Below, piece after piece: positions 48,738-56,171 of a stretch of DNA of 64,000 nt (within the stretch, counting starts at the first letter, position 1; every line of letters starts with the position of its first letter). The notes beneath the pieces are model-generated. The model ran no database searches, had not been told where the DNA came from, and was given only the letters and a program-made list of their open reading frames with translations. The position numbers and the translations under genes are program-made. Source of the DNA: CAIXDN01 sp964482085 (GTDB taxonomy: Bacteria; Patescibacteriota; Patescibacteriia; 2-12-FULL-60-25); assembly GCA_964482085.1 (NCBI GenBank), contig CAYZVS010000003.1, positions 24,960 through 88,959 on the forward strand. The letters run 5' to 3'.

Positions 48738-49493
48738 TTCCATTCCTGCAGTTAGGAACATGATACCGAGACCGATGAGCATGGCGAGGGTTTGCCATAA
48801 TCGTGTTTTGATTTCTGGTTCTTCCTTGATTTCTGCAAACAAGTTTGTACAAGCCATGTAGATCATAAATCCTGCAGCGAGTGGAATGGTCCACGAGGTG
48901 AGGGTTGCGACAAAGCTCGCAGCAAGCCACGTACCGATGACACCGGCGAACATCGCAAGCGAAACCAAGAGATTTAACCAGAGTGCTTTCTTTTTTGAAA
49001 ATCCTGAAGAAAGTAAAATGCCAAAATCGCCAAGCTCTTGAGGGATTTCATGCAGACCGATCGCAACCGCTGTATTGAAACCGAGCGCAGGATTGATGAG
49101 GAATGCCGACATGACCGTGATTCCATCGGTGAAGTTGTGAACAGTGTCACCGATGAGATTGAGATATCCAACGGGTTTTTCTGGGACATGGTCATGTTCA
49201 TGATCGTGCAGGTGACGACCGGCGTGACTGTGATAAATCCAGAGAATGGAATCGAGGACAAAGAAAGTTAAGATCCCAGCCAGGGCCCACGTGAGAGCAT
49301 TGGGTGAGGCTTCAACCGATTCTGGTAAAAGATGGAAGAATGCGTTTCCTAGGAGAGCGCCCGCTGCAAAAGCGACGATAGTATGTTGGACAAAAGCTGT
49401 TTGGCTTTTTTTCCAAGCTAAGCTTGCATATCCTATGAGAGATAGCAGGCTTATGACAGTAGCCGCGATTAGCGCAGGGAAAAGTGTATGCAT
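48735..49493 (-). CDS. ZIP-family divalent metal transporter
   Basis: Encodes 252 aa from ATG 49493 with about eight hydrophobic segments. A cytoplasmic loop (about 95-112) is His-rich, with His-Asp-His-Glu-His-Asp-His. Metal-site motifs are visible: His-Asn-Phe-Thr-Asp-Gly in helix IV and His-Glu-Ile-Pro-Gln-Glu-Leu-Gly-Asp in helix V. ZIP proteins take up zinc, iron or manganese into the cytoplasm. It is divergent from a Fur-family regulator with a palindrome between them, so metal-dependent repression is likely. Confidence 0.92.
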   Translation of the reverse strand: MHTLFPALIAATVISLLSLIGYASLAWKKSQTAFVQHTIVAFAAGALLGNAFFHLLPESVEASPNALTWALAGILTFFVLDSILWIYHSHAGRHLHDHEHDHVPEKPVGYLNLIGDTVHNFTDGITVMSAFLINPALGFNTAVAIGLHEIPQELGDFGILLSSGFSKKKALWLNLLVSLAMFAGVIGTWLAASFVATLTSWTIPLAAGFMIYMACTNLFAEIKEEPEIKTRLWQTLAMLIGLGIMFLTAGME

Positions 49494-49502
49494 ATCGTTA
49501 TG

Positions 49503-49508
49503 TGGATA
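49503..49508 (-). promoter_or_regulatory. -10 box TATCCA of the ZIP gene
   Basis: Read leftward, TATCCA ends 9 nt before ATG 49493. A -35 at 17 nt distance (TTTGTC, weak) would overlap the palindrome at 49529. Confidence 0.45.
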
Positions 49509-49523
49509 ACTTAACACAAGCTA

Positions 49524-49552
49524 TTGACAAATGCAACTCGGTTGCGTTTAAT
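49524..49552 (+). promoter_or_regulatory. TTGACA-17-TTTAAT promoter of the Fur-family operon
   Basis: TTGACA at 49524-49529 and TTTAAT at 49547-49552 are separated by 17 nt. The predicted transcript start is at 49559, directly before ATG 49560. Confidence 0.75.
49529..49549. promoter_or_regulatory. Candidate Fur/Zur-family operator
   Basis: A 21-bp inverted repeat, AAATGCAAC-TCG-GTTGCGTTT, with one mismatch between arms. It fills the space between the -35 and -10 of the regulator gene and reaches the -35 region of the divergent ZIP gene, the position expected for a repressor site. Assignment to this regulator is inferred from position and symmetry. Confidence 0.68.
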
Positions 49553-49559
49553 GAAGCTT

Positions 49560-49952
49560 ATGAAAGAACGGCAAACAAAAGCTAAGCTTGCGATTCACGA
49601 GATTCTATCGGCTTTGGAAAAACCGATGGCGGCTATGGAATTGGTGGATGCATTGGAGAAGCGTGGTTTATCGGTCAATAAAACAACGGTGTATCGTGAG
49701 CTTGAAAAATTACTCTTGAAGCGTGAGATTTCAGAAGTTGATTTTGGAGAAGGGCAAAAGCGTTACGAGATTACGCATGGTGATCATCACCATCATGTGG
49801 TTTGTACGAGTTGCGAGACGGTTGTCGAGCTTGAGATTGAGCAGCAGCTTGCACGTATCCAGTCGACAGTAGCGGAGCAGAGTGGTTTTAAAATCCAGAA
49901 ACATCTCGTGGAATTTTTTGGAATGTGCACGAGTTGCGCTAAAAGCGTATGA
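49560..49952 (+). CDS. Fur-family transcriptional repressor (Zur/Fur-like)
   Basis: Encodes 130 aa. The winged-helix domain includes Val-Asn-Lys-Thr-Thr-Val-Tyr-Arg-Glu-Leu, the Fur recognition helix. The sensor part has Gly-Asp-His-His-His-His-Val-Val-Cys-x-x-Cys and a C-terminal Cys-Thr-Ser-Cys, giving the two Cys pairs of the structural zinc site and a His-rich sensory site. ATG 49560 is favoured over 49551 because the -10 box covers 49551. It overlaps the next gene as ATGA. By context with a ZIP importer, zinc is the likeliest signal, but iron or manganese cannot be excluded. Confidence 0.9.
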   Translation: MKERQTKAKLAIHEILSALEKPMAAMELVDALEKRGLSVNKTTVYRELEKLLLKREISEVDFGEGQKRYEITHGDHHHHVVCTSCETVVELEIEQQLARIQSTVAEQSGFKIQKHLVEFFGMCTSCAKSV

Positions 49953-50908
49953 AGATCGCGTTTGTAGGGAAAGGTGGGAGCGGAAAGACGACATTGTCGT
50001 CACTTTTTTGCCGACATTTGGCTACGCATGGAAAAAAGGTTTTAGCGATCGATGCGGATATCAATCAGCAACTTGCCTCTGCTTTGGGCGTATCTGCCGA
50101 GCGAGCCGCTATTATTCCTGCACTAGGAAATCTACTACCAGAAATCAAGGATTATTTGCGCGGATCCAATCCGTTGATTTCTTCCGCGTCTCAAATGGTT
50201 AAAACGACGCCACCGGGCAGAGGATCGCGTTTTATACGGTTCGATTCTTCCGATGTGTTTTTTCATCGTTTTTCGTTTGAGTATGAAGGGATGTGTGTAA
50301 TGGCGACCGGAGGGTTTCAGGAAGAGGATTTGGGAGTGAAATGCTATCACGCTAAGACGGGCGCCGTTGAGCTTGTTTTGAATCACTTGGTTGATCGACA
50401 GGAGGAATTTGTGATTGTCGATATGACGGCGGGTGCTGATGCGTTTGCATCCGGGCTGTTTACCAAGTTTGATCTTACGCTGATCGTGGTCGAGCCGACG
50501 CTTGCCTCCGTGGGCGTCTATCGACAATACAAGGGCTATGCTGCGGAATTCGGTATTCCTGTTGCGGTGATCGGGAATAAAGTCACAGATGAAGATGAAG
50601 AGGCTTTTTTACGGGAACAAGTCGGTGCCGATTTATTATCGATCATTCCGTACTCTAAGGCTGTGAAGGCTCGTGATCGGGGAGATGCTACAGCTGCCGA
50701 GGCGGATCAAGAATTGCTTGCAGCTTTCCATGTTCTAGAAGAGCGACTATTGTATACGGAAAAAAATTGGGAACGATTTTATCGTCAAGCCGTTGAGTTT
50801 CATATCCGGAATGGCAAGAGCTGGGCAAATGCGAGTGTAGGTTTGGATGTTTCGAAGCAGATTGATCCCGATTTTGGAGCGAAAGATTTTGTCGCATTTT
50901 TGAACTGA
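49949..50908 (+). CDS. CooC/MinD-like P-loop ATPase, possible metal-delivery factor
   Basis: Encodes 319 aa. The deviant Walker A Lys-Gly-Gly-Ser-Gly-Lys-Thr-Thr is at residues 8-15, followed by Asp-Ala-Asp (about 36-38). A later Val-Asp-Met-Thr-Ala-Gly-Ala-Asp is where MinD relatives have their switch II Asp. A roughly 60-residue insert (about 55-115) and a C-terminal extension of about 60 residues set it apart from MinD. CooC-type ATPases help load nickel into enzymes. A Cys-Tyr-His in the middle could touch metal. It is coupled to the Fur-family gene by ATGA, so it is probably metal-regulated. Confidence 0.75.
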   Translation: MKIAFVGKGGSGKTTLSSLFCRHLATHGKKVLAIDADINQQLASALGVSAERAAIIPALGNLLPEIKDYLRGSNPLISSASQMVKTTPPGRGSRFIRFDSSDVFFHRFSFEYEGMCVMATGGFQEEDLGVKCYHAKTGAVELVLNHLVDRQEEFVIVDMTAGADAFASGLFTKFDLTLIVVEPTLASVGVYRQYKGYAAEFGIPVAVIGNKVTDEDEEAFLREQVGADLLSIIPYSKAVKARDRGDATAAEADQELLAAFHVLEERLLYTEKNWERFYRQAVEFHIRNGKSWANASVGLDVSKQIDPDFGAKDFVAFLN

Positions 50909-50918
50909 TCGTATCCGG

Positions 50919-50949
50919 CCCATTTGTCACGTAATTCGCGACAAATGGG
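50919..50949. repeat. Inverted repeat between the CooC-like gene and an orphan cassette
   Basis: A perfect 10-bp stem CCCATTTGTC/GACAAATGGG with an 11-nt loop. No T-tract follows, so it may be a weak terminator or a protein-binding site rather than a standard intrinsic terminator. Confidence 0.55.
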
Positions 50950-51002
50950 TCGGACGCGATCGCATTCCTGCGACGCGAGGCCGATACCTCAAAGGGGGTT
51001 CC

Positions 51003-51770
51003 ATGTCTCTCAACGTTCCTTCCGAGATCACCGTACGCATTCAGAGCGCGACGAGTGAAGTCATCGATCACGCGCCGTTTGTCGATATCTGCAAGGTGTC
51101 CCTTCCGGGAGCTGTGAAGATGTACGAGCTGCTGCGTGAGCGTCTTCAGGGTGAGGCGAGCGGTTCGTACCGCAAGTGCTTTCATGGCTTCACTGAAGTG
51201 GAGCGTGGGCATGTCGTCCGCGCCTGTTACGGAGACGCGATCAATCGCGAGCTGAATCGTCACTATGGCGTTGTCCTGGTACGCACGGCTTACGGACGGG
51301 TTTCCGGATTCATCCCCGAGATGGCGGCGCGTGCGGATTTCCGGTGCCGTGTGTTCCGGCTCTCGGCGCAGAAGGCGCATGGGGATGATCCGGTGGAGAC
51401 ACCTGAGATCGTCGACTGCGCGAAGACGCTGCGTGAGATCGAGCGCCTCTACCCGCAGGCCTACGCCTGCATCGCCTCACACGAGGGCCGACCGTTCACT
51501 CATCGTGCCTCCGAGCAGCCGCTCTTTGGTCAGCTGGTCGAGATGCTCTCGATCCGGCCGTACCGTTTCCTGCTTGAGGATGCGTTCGGTCCGATCGCTA
51601 CCGTCAACTGCTGCCGTCAGACGGGACGCGGTAAGAAGGGTAAGGAGAAGCCCAAGGACGAGACCGCGCCAGCAAAGCCCGATGACACGCTGGGCGAGCT
51701 GTCCTGGGATTTCCTCACGAGCCGTACCTATCAGCTCCAGATGCAGGAACCTGCACTGTTCGACTGCTGA
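51003..51770 (+). CDS. Orphan 255-aa protein, paralogue of the next gene
   Basis: ATG 51003 has AAAGGGGG about 4 nt upstream. The protein is soluble and alpha/beta with a Lys-rich linker (Gly-Lys-Lys-Gly-Lys-Glu-Lys near 210). Around residue 182 it carries Leu-Ser-Ile-Arg-Pro-Tyr-Arg-Phe-x-x-Glu-x-x-Phe-Gly, which recurs in the following gene as Met-Ser-Met-Arg-Pro-Tyr-Arg-Ile-x-x-Glu-x-x-Tyr-Gly. GC content is clearly higher than in flanking operons. It has its own terminator. No known family is recognised. Competing frames on both strands lack ribosome sites. Confidence 0.72.
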   Translation: MSLNVPSEITVRIQSATSEVIDHAPFVDICKVSLPGAVKMYELLRERLQGEASGSYRKCFHGFTEVERGHVVRACYGDAINRELNRHYGVVLVRTAYGRVSGFIPEMAARADFRCRVFRLSAQKAHGDDPVETPEIVDCAKTLREIERLYPQAYACIASHEGRPFTHRASEQPLFGQLVEMLSIRPYRFLLEDAFGPIATVNCCRQTGRGKKGKEKPKDETAPAKPDDTLGELSWDFLTSRTYQLQMQEPALFDC

Positions 51771-51778
51771 GCTTCCAT

Positions 51779-51811
51779 GCCGACCCACCCGTAGAAGCCG
51801 GGTGGGTCGGC
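51779..51811 (+). terminator. Terminator of the 255-aa cassette
   Basis: The stem GCCGACCCACCCG with CGGGTGGGTCGGC, a 7-nt loop, then TTTTCTATT. Confidence 0.9.
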
Positions 51812-51886
51812 TTTTCTATTGCTTGTAGACATGATTTTAAAAGCGGCGTAGCGTTGATGATGTCGGACTGTTCGACAGGAGTTGGC

Positions 51887-52639
51887 ATGCACCTTCCGAG
51901 TGTATCGACAGAATTGGTTAGTCAGGTTCGACGAAACGGATCTATCGATCAGGAGGAGTTTGAGGAGCTTGTTCTGCATTGGTTTCCCGCAGCAGCGTCT
52001 CTTTTTTGGACGGTGCAGCGTCAGAATCGGTCTGTAGCCACCCAGAAGACGCGAGAGGAGGACGATACGGTCCCGCTCCGGATTCTGAAGGCGTTGCGCC
52101 TTCCTAAGCCCTCTACGCCGTCGCTCTCGACGTGGTCGCCGAAGGTGATGCGCCTCTCTGTTCCTGACAGTGTTGGGAATAAGGGCGTGGTCGAGGTACG
52201 CCAAGTCTTGGCAAGCGATGCCATGCATCGTTGTTCCGAGACACGACATCGACACAAGCTCTATTTTGAGAATGAGGATACGTTGGTTGCTGTTCCCGAT
52301 GGTGTCTCGTCACCTGTCGTGGAGCTTCCGCCCATCTCACTCATTGAGGAACGATACGGACATGCTTGCGAATATGTCCGTTCCGCCGTCAAACGGCTGG
52401 AGTCCACCTTGGACGATATCGGATGCATCGATGTATCCCGTTCAACGAAAGGTGGTGATGAACTGCTCACCTTCATGTCTATGCGTCCGTATCGGATACG
52501 CGTGGAGCGGGAGTACGGCATTCATCTTGCATATCAATGGCCGGGTGTATTGGCGGCCGTTCCGCGTGGGTCAGAACATCGTCTACAGCGATTCTGCTCG
52601 TATTCCGAGCAGGTACTCGCCATCCATCAACATAGTTGA
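51887..52639 (+). CDS. Orphan 250-aa protein, paralogue of the preceding gene
   Basis: ATG 51887 has AGGAG 5 nt upstream; earlier in-frame ATGs at 51854-51860 lack one. The C-terminal half carries Phe-Met-Ser-Met-Arg-Pro-Tyr-Arg-Ile near residue 200, shared with the gene before it, preceded in both by a helix with Ile-Glu. The N-terminal halves differ. It is soluble with no signal peptide. A TAGACA element 17 nt before TAGCGT (51826-51854) could be its promoter. It is followed by a private terminator. Function is unknown. Confidence 0.7.
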   Translation: MHLPSVSTELVSQVRRNGSIDQEEFEELVLHWFPAAASLFWTVQRQNRSVATQKTREEDDTVPLRILKALRLPKPSTPSLSTWSPKVMRLSVPDSVGNKGVVEVRQVLASDAMHRCSETRHRHKLYFENEDTLVAVPDGVSSPVVELPPISLIEERYGHACEYVRSAVKRLESTLDDIGCIDVSRSTKGGDELLTFMSMRPYRIRVEREYGIHLAYQWPGVLAAVPRGSEHRLQRFCSYSEQVLAIHQHS

Positions 52640-52644
52640 AGCTT

Positions 52645-52673
52645 ACGCCCCCAAACTTCGGTTTGCGGGGCGT
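52645..52673. terminator. Terminator between the 250-aa cassette and the P-type ATPase gene
   Basis: The stem ACGCCCC-CAAAC with GTTTG-GGGGCGT around a TTCG tetraloop, with a bulge. It ends the rightward cassette and lies just past the leftward ATPase stop. Confidence 0.82.
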
Positions 52674-52675
52674 TG

Positions 52676-55126
52676 TTATTTTCCGCGTTTTGGTGTTTTT
52701 GCTCCAAGTAAGTTTTTGAGTGCAAATACTTTTACGATTTCCGATGTGATGAAGTATGCCACGACGATAATGAGAATGGTTGCGAGATGCATGGCGGATG
52801 GCGGATGAAGCAGGAAAAGCGATTGTCCGATCGATGTGTAAGGGAGAAAGATCGTAACCGCAGCCGCCAAGATACTAAATAAGAGTATCCAGAATGAGGG
52901 AGGTTTTCCTTTTAGGAAAAAACCGCGTGTTCTGATGGAAAAAATTAAGACGAGTTCTGTCAGCACGGATCCGATGAACCAGTTGGTTTGTAGAATTGGT
53001 CCGGGTGATCTTGCATAAATCGCAAAGAAGATGAAATCAAAAACTGTACTAATAGTTCCAAGAGCGATTGCGATCAGCACTACGTCTTTTATATTGTAAT
53101 GTTTCGGCTTCTTTAATTCAGATGTATCCGGACGGTCGGTTGAAACAGCAATCATCGGGAAATCGGAAAGGAGGTTTACCAAGAGAATTTGTAAAGGAAG
53201 CATCGGCAATTCTCGGATAAAGAGTGTGGAGACGGCAATTGCGTAAAAGTTGCCAAAGTTACTGGTTAGGGTCGCGCGTAAATACGTGTTGGTATTGGCA
53301 AAGACTTCTCGTCCGAGTCGGATACCATTTATGATCGCCAGTAAGCTGGATTCAAGCAGAATGACATCCGCGGATTCACGGGCGACATCGGAGGCACTTT
53401 GCACGACGAGTCCAACCTCGGCTGTTTTCAAGGCGGGGACATCGTTCACGCCTTCTCCTAGGAATCCGACATCAAGACCGCGAGACTGGATGCTTTTTAT
53501 GATTGCGTATTTTTGCTCTGGTGTTGTTCTGGCGAAAACGGCATATTCACGAACGGCTTTTTTTCTTTCATTTTCATCAAGTGCGGAGAAATCATCGCCG
53601 AGCATGACTTGGTCGACAGATTTGATCAACCCGATTTCACGTGCAACCGCGCCAGCGACTTCCGGAGCATCTCCCGTTAGTATTTTTACATCGATACCAA
53701 GACGCTTAGCTTCATGGACAGCTCTGGTCGCTGTTTCTTTTACTGGGTCGCGGAATGAGATCAATCCCAGAAATTCCAAACCGTGTTCATCTTTGATGGT
53801 AAGTTCTCCGTGATGAATTTTTTTGGTCGCGATCGCGAGCACACGACCTCCCATGATGCCTTGCGCGGTTGTCCATTTGGCTACACGTAAGCGAAGTGCC
53901 TCGTCTGATTTTGCGCAACGAGCAAAGAGTGTTTCCGGAGCGCCTCTTACGACGAGCAGGCGTTCACCGTTATGTTCAAGGACTGTGCTGCTACGACGTC
54001 GTGAGGGGTCAAAAGGTATCTCATCGATCAGGGTGTCGTGTTTAGGTCGATCTTCCTCGCTTAATGCATCAAATAGGGCTGCGTCAAAGGCATTTTGTGG
54101 ACGTGTGCCATCGATCAAGAAATCGCGAGAACCGGATAGGGCGGTAGAGAGAACGAGCGCTTTGTCACCCATAACCGAGTGAACCGTGAGATGATTCTCC
54201 GTTAGTGTTCCTGTTTTATCAGTACAGAGGACATCGATAGAACCAAGATTTTCCATCGCGGATAATCTCTTTAAGACAACTTGTTGTTTGGCGAGTTTAA
54301 GGGCGCCACGTGAAAGTGCGATGCTGGTAACGAGCGGAAGTGCTTCTGGAATAACACTTACGGCAAGGGCGATAGAAAACACAAGTAGCTCAACAAGATC
54401 CGTGCCCTGTCCTTTGATGGCGATATTTGCGACAAAAACAATAACGAGTGTCACAACGACCATGCGCAAGATAAATCGACTGAAGCGAGAAATGCCCTGT
54501 TCAAACTCCCCCTGGGGACGACGTTCCGTTACGAATCCTGTGATACTTCCTAAATGCGTTTTTGAGCCGGTGGCAGTGACGATCGCCTCCGCTTTTCCCA
54601 TGACGATATGGGTACCTGTATAGAGTAACGGTTGTTCTTTAATGTCTTTTGGCACTGGTTGCGACTCTCCCGTTAACATCGATTCATCGACGCTTATTTC
54701 ACGGGCTTTGATGAGCTTTGCGTCAGCCGGGATTCGATCGCCAGCCTCGAGCAGGAGGATATCGCCAATAACCAACTCACGCGTTTTAATTTGCTGTTCT
54801 TTACCATCACGACGCACGCGGGCAAGAGGCGTCATGAATTTCCGTAATTCACGGACTGCGTGTGCAGAGCGTTCTTCCTGGATGAATCCGATCGCGGCGT
54901 TTAATAGGACAAAGCCGGTAATCAATAATCCCTCAACTGTTTGGCCGAGGAATAATGAAATTGCGCTTGCAAGCGCAAGGAGATAGATGAACGGAGTTGC
55001 GAATTGTCGTAATAGGATCTGCCAGCCGGATTCTTCCTTGCCGATCAGCTCATTATGTCCGTCTGACGCCAAATGCCGCTCGGCTTGGGCCTGCGTCAGT
55101 CCTGGATGATCGACATAATGGGACAT
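52676..55126 (-). CDS. P-type cation-transporting ATPase
   Basis: Encodes 816 aa with about ten membrane helices. Actuator motif Leu-Thr-Gly-Glu-Ser is near residue 160, helix M4 has Val-Ile-Pro-Glu-Ala-Leu-Pro, and the phosphorylation site is Cys-Thr-Asp-Lys-Thr-Gly-Thr-Leu-Thr. The hinge reads Gly-Glu-Gly-Val-Asn-Asp rather than the common Gly-Asp-Gly-x-Asn-Asp. M4 resembles Ca2+ pumps, while the Asn-Phe-Gly-Asn region near M5 resembles MgtA-like Mg2+ pumps. The ion is therefore unresolved (Mg2+ or Ca2+ likeliest). No heavy-metal N-terminal Cys-x-x-Cys domain is present. It starts 3 nt after the isomerase stop. Confidence 0.9.
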   Translation of the reverse strand: MSHYVDHPGLTQAQAERHLASDGHNELIGKEESGWQILLRQFATPFIYLLALASAISLFLGQTVEGLLITGFVLLNAAIGFIQEERSAHAVRELRKFMTPLARVRRDGKEQQIKTRELVIGDILLLEAGDRIPADAKLIKAREISVDESMLTGESQPVPKDIKEQPLLYTGTHIVMGKAEAIVTATGSKTHLGSITGFVTERRPQGEFEQGISRFSRFILRMVVVTLVIVFVANIAIKGQGTDLVELLVFSIALAVSVIPEALPLVTSIALSRGALKLAKQQVVLKRLSAMENLGSIDVLCTDKTGTLTENHLTVHSVMGDKALVLSTALSGSRDFLIDGTRPQNAFDAALFDALSEEDRPKHDTLIDEIPFDPSRRRSSTVLEHNGERLLVVRGAPETLFARCAKSDEALRLRVAKWTTAQGIMGGRVLAIATKKIHHGELTIKDEHGLEFLGLISFRDPVKETATRAVHEAKRLGIDVKILTGDAPEVAGAVAREIGLIKSVDQVMLGDDFSALDENERKKAVREYAVFARTTPEQKYAIIKSIQSRGLDVGFLGEGVNDVPALKTAEVGLVVQSASDVARESADVILLESSLLAIINGIRLGREVFANTNTYLRATLTSNFGNFYAIAVSTLFIRELPMLPLQILLVNLLSDFPMIAVSTDRPDTSELKKPKHYNIKDVVLIAIALGTISTVFDFIFFAIYARSPGPILQTNWFIGSVLTELVLIFSIRTRGFFLKGKPPSFWILLFSILAAAVTIFLPYTSIGQSLFLLHPPSAMHLATILIIVVAYFITSEIVKVFALKNLLGAKTPKRGK

Positions 55127-55129
55127 GGA

Positions 55130-56137
55130 TTAGGTTTCTGTCATTCTCCGTTTTAGTTCCGTCACATTGGGAACGGGCCAGGGGTTGATGTGATGGAGTT
55201 GTGCAAGCGCCAGACTCGTGTGCGCGCCAAGTCCGATACATGTCCATGCTTCTTCTAGCCGGTTTTTACCTGCAACATCGACAATGATGGCACAGATGCC
55301 CTGTTCTTGTAGTAGTTCTGCGGTGAGTTTTATGCGTTTTTGGTTTCTAGGGCTGTAGTGAGCGGATTGGAAGAGTACGGCGACGAGATGTTTTTTTACT
55401 GAACGTGGAAAGGTGATGCCTTCCAGGAAGTGATGATCCAGCTCCGGTATGAGTTGTGCGACCGAAAGCTGTTTGGCGTTTTCATTAATTTGATTATTAA
55501 AAACATGAACCGCTCCAGATAAATGCTCAGCTGACATGAGTAGGATGAAGGCGTTTTCCAGGTGTGATGCCAGTGCTTCCGACTGTTTTTTATCGATTGT
55601 ATTTGCCGCCTTTGCCGCTGACTTGATCTCGCGTTCACTTATTTTAAGAATTCCTGCTTGAGTCAGTATTCCGGCCAGGCTCATCGCCATATAACCAATG
55701 GCCATTCTTGGTTGATTGGATGGGTTTTCTTCTGGATCGATGATGAGTGCAGGAAGCTTGTGTTTTTTGGCCATTGCCGCTAGGTCGCCGCCATTTGTCA
55801 TGATCACGATATGAGCTTTACGACGCAGTGCATCGCGGGCAGCTGAAAGTGTCTCTTCCGTTGTTCCCGAGTAACTCGAGATAATAACAAGCGTATCTGG
55901 TCCGACATGATTGGGTAGATGGTAGTCGTTGGAGATTTGGAAGGGGACGCGTAACGTGTCGTGGAAAACGCTTTGCAATACATGGGCACCGAGCGTTGAG
56001 CCTCCCATACCAGAAACAACGACAGATGTCGGTTTGTGATGGGAGGCGGGAAGTTTGAGCGCGCTCGCTTGTCGCCAAGCATCTATGATTTGAGCGCCAA
56101 AACGAAGATCTTCAGAAATATGAATAGGAGCCTTCAT
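55130..56137 (-). CDS. Bifunctional phosphoglucose/phosphomannose isomerase-type SIS protein
   Basis: Encodes 335 aa, the size of archaeal-type PGI/PMI. The SIS domain holds Gly-Met-Gly-Gly-Ser-Thr-Leu-Gly near residue 44 and Ser-Tyr-Ser-Gly-Thr-Thr-Glu-Glu near 89, the sugar-phosphate loops. A second SIS half contains Asn-Glu-Asn-Ala-Lys, with the catalytic-type Glu and a following His-His. The reaction is interconversion of glucose-6-P and mannose-6-P with fructose-6-P. ATG 56137 is set by the TAGAAT box 7 nt upstream. A 10-bp inverted repeat surrounds the start codon. It is followed by the P-type ATPase gene. Confidence 0.87.
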   Translation of the reverse strand: MKAPIHISEDLRFGAQIIDAWRQASALKLPASHHKPTSVVVSGMGGSTLGAHVLQSVFHDTLRVPFQISNDYHLPNHVGPDTLVIISSYSGTTEETLSAARDALRRKAHIVIMTNGGDLAAMAKKHKLPALIIDPEENPSNQPRMAIGYMAMSLAGILTQAGILKISEREIKSAAKAANTIDKKQSEALASHLENAFILLMSAEHLSGAVHVFNNQINENAKQLSVAQLIPELDHHFLEGITFPRSVKKHLVAVLFQSAHYSPRNQKRIKLTAELLQEQGICAIIVDVAGKNRLEEAWTCIGLGAHTSLALAQLHHINPWPVPNVTELKRRMTET

Positions 56138-56148
56138 AGCTCCTATTC
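56122..56148. repeat. Inverted repeat centred on the isomerase start codon
   Basis: A perfect 10-bp stem GAATAGGAGC/GCTCCTATTC with a 7-nt loop holding the ATG. One arm overlaps the -10 box TAGAAT. It could be an operator or a terminator of the upstream lipoprotein gene. Confidence 0.6.
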
Positions 56149-56150
56149 TA
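56145..56150 (-). promoter_or_regulatory. Extended -10 box TGG-TAGAAT of the isomerase gene
   Basis: Read leftward, TGGTAGAAT ends 7 nt before ATG 56137. AGGAG also lies just 2 nt from the ATG, too close for a normal ribosome site. Confidence 0.55.
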
Positions 56151-56171
56151 CCACTGCTCGTGATTTGCATC

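Noticed and set aside
50688..51380. A leftward 230-aa frame opposite the CooC-like and orphan genes
   Set aside because: It covers two real genes, the intergenic inverted repeat and a Shine-Dalgarno, with no promoter or ribosome site of its own.
51265..51828. A 187-aa Arg/Ser-rich frame inside the 255-aa orphan gene
   Set aside because: The composition is typical of a shadow frame in GC-rich coding DNA, it runs through the terminator, and it lacks a start signal.
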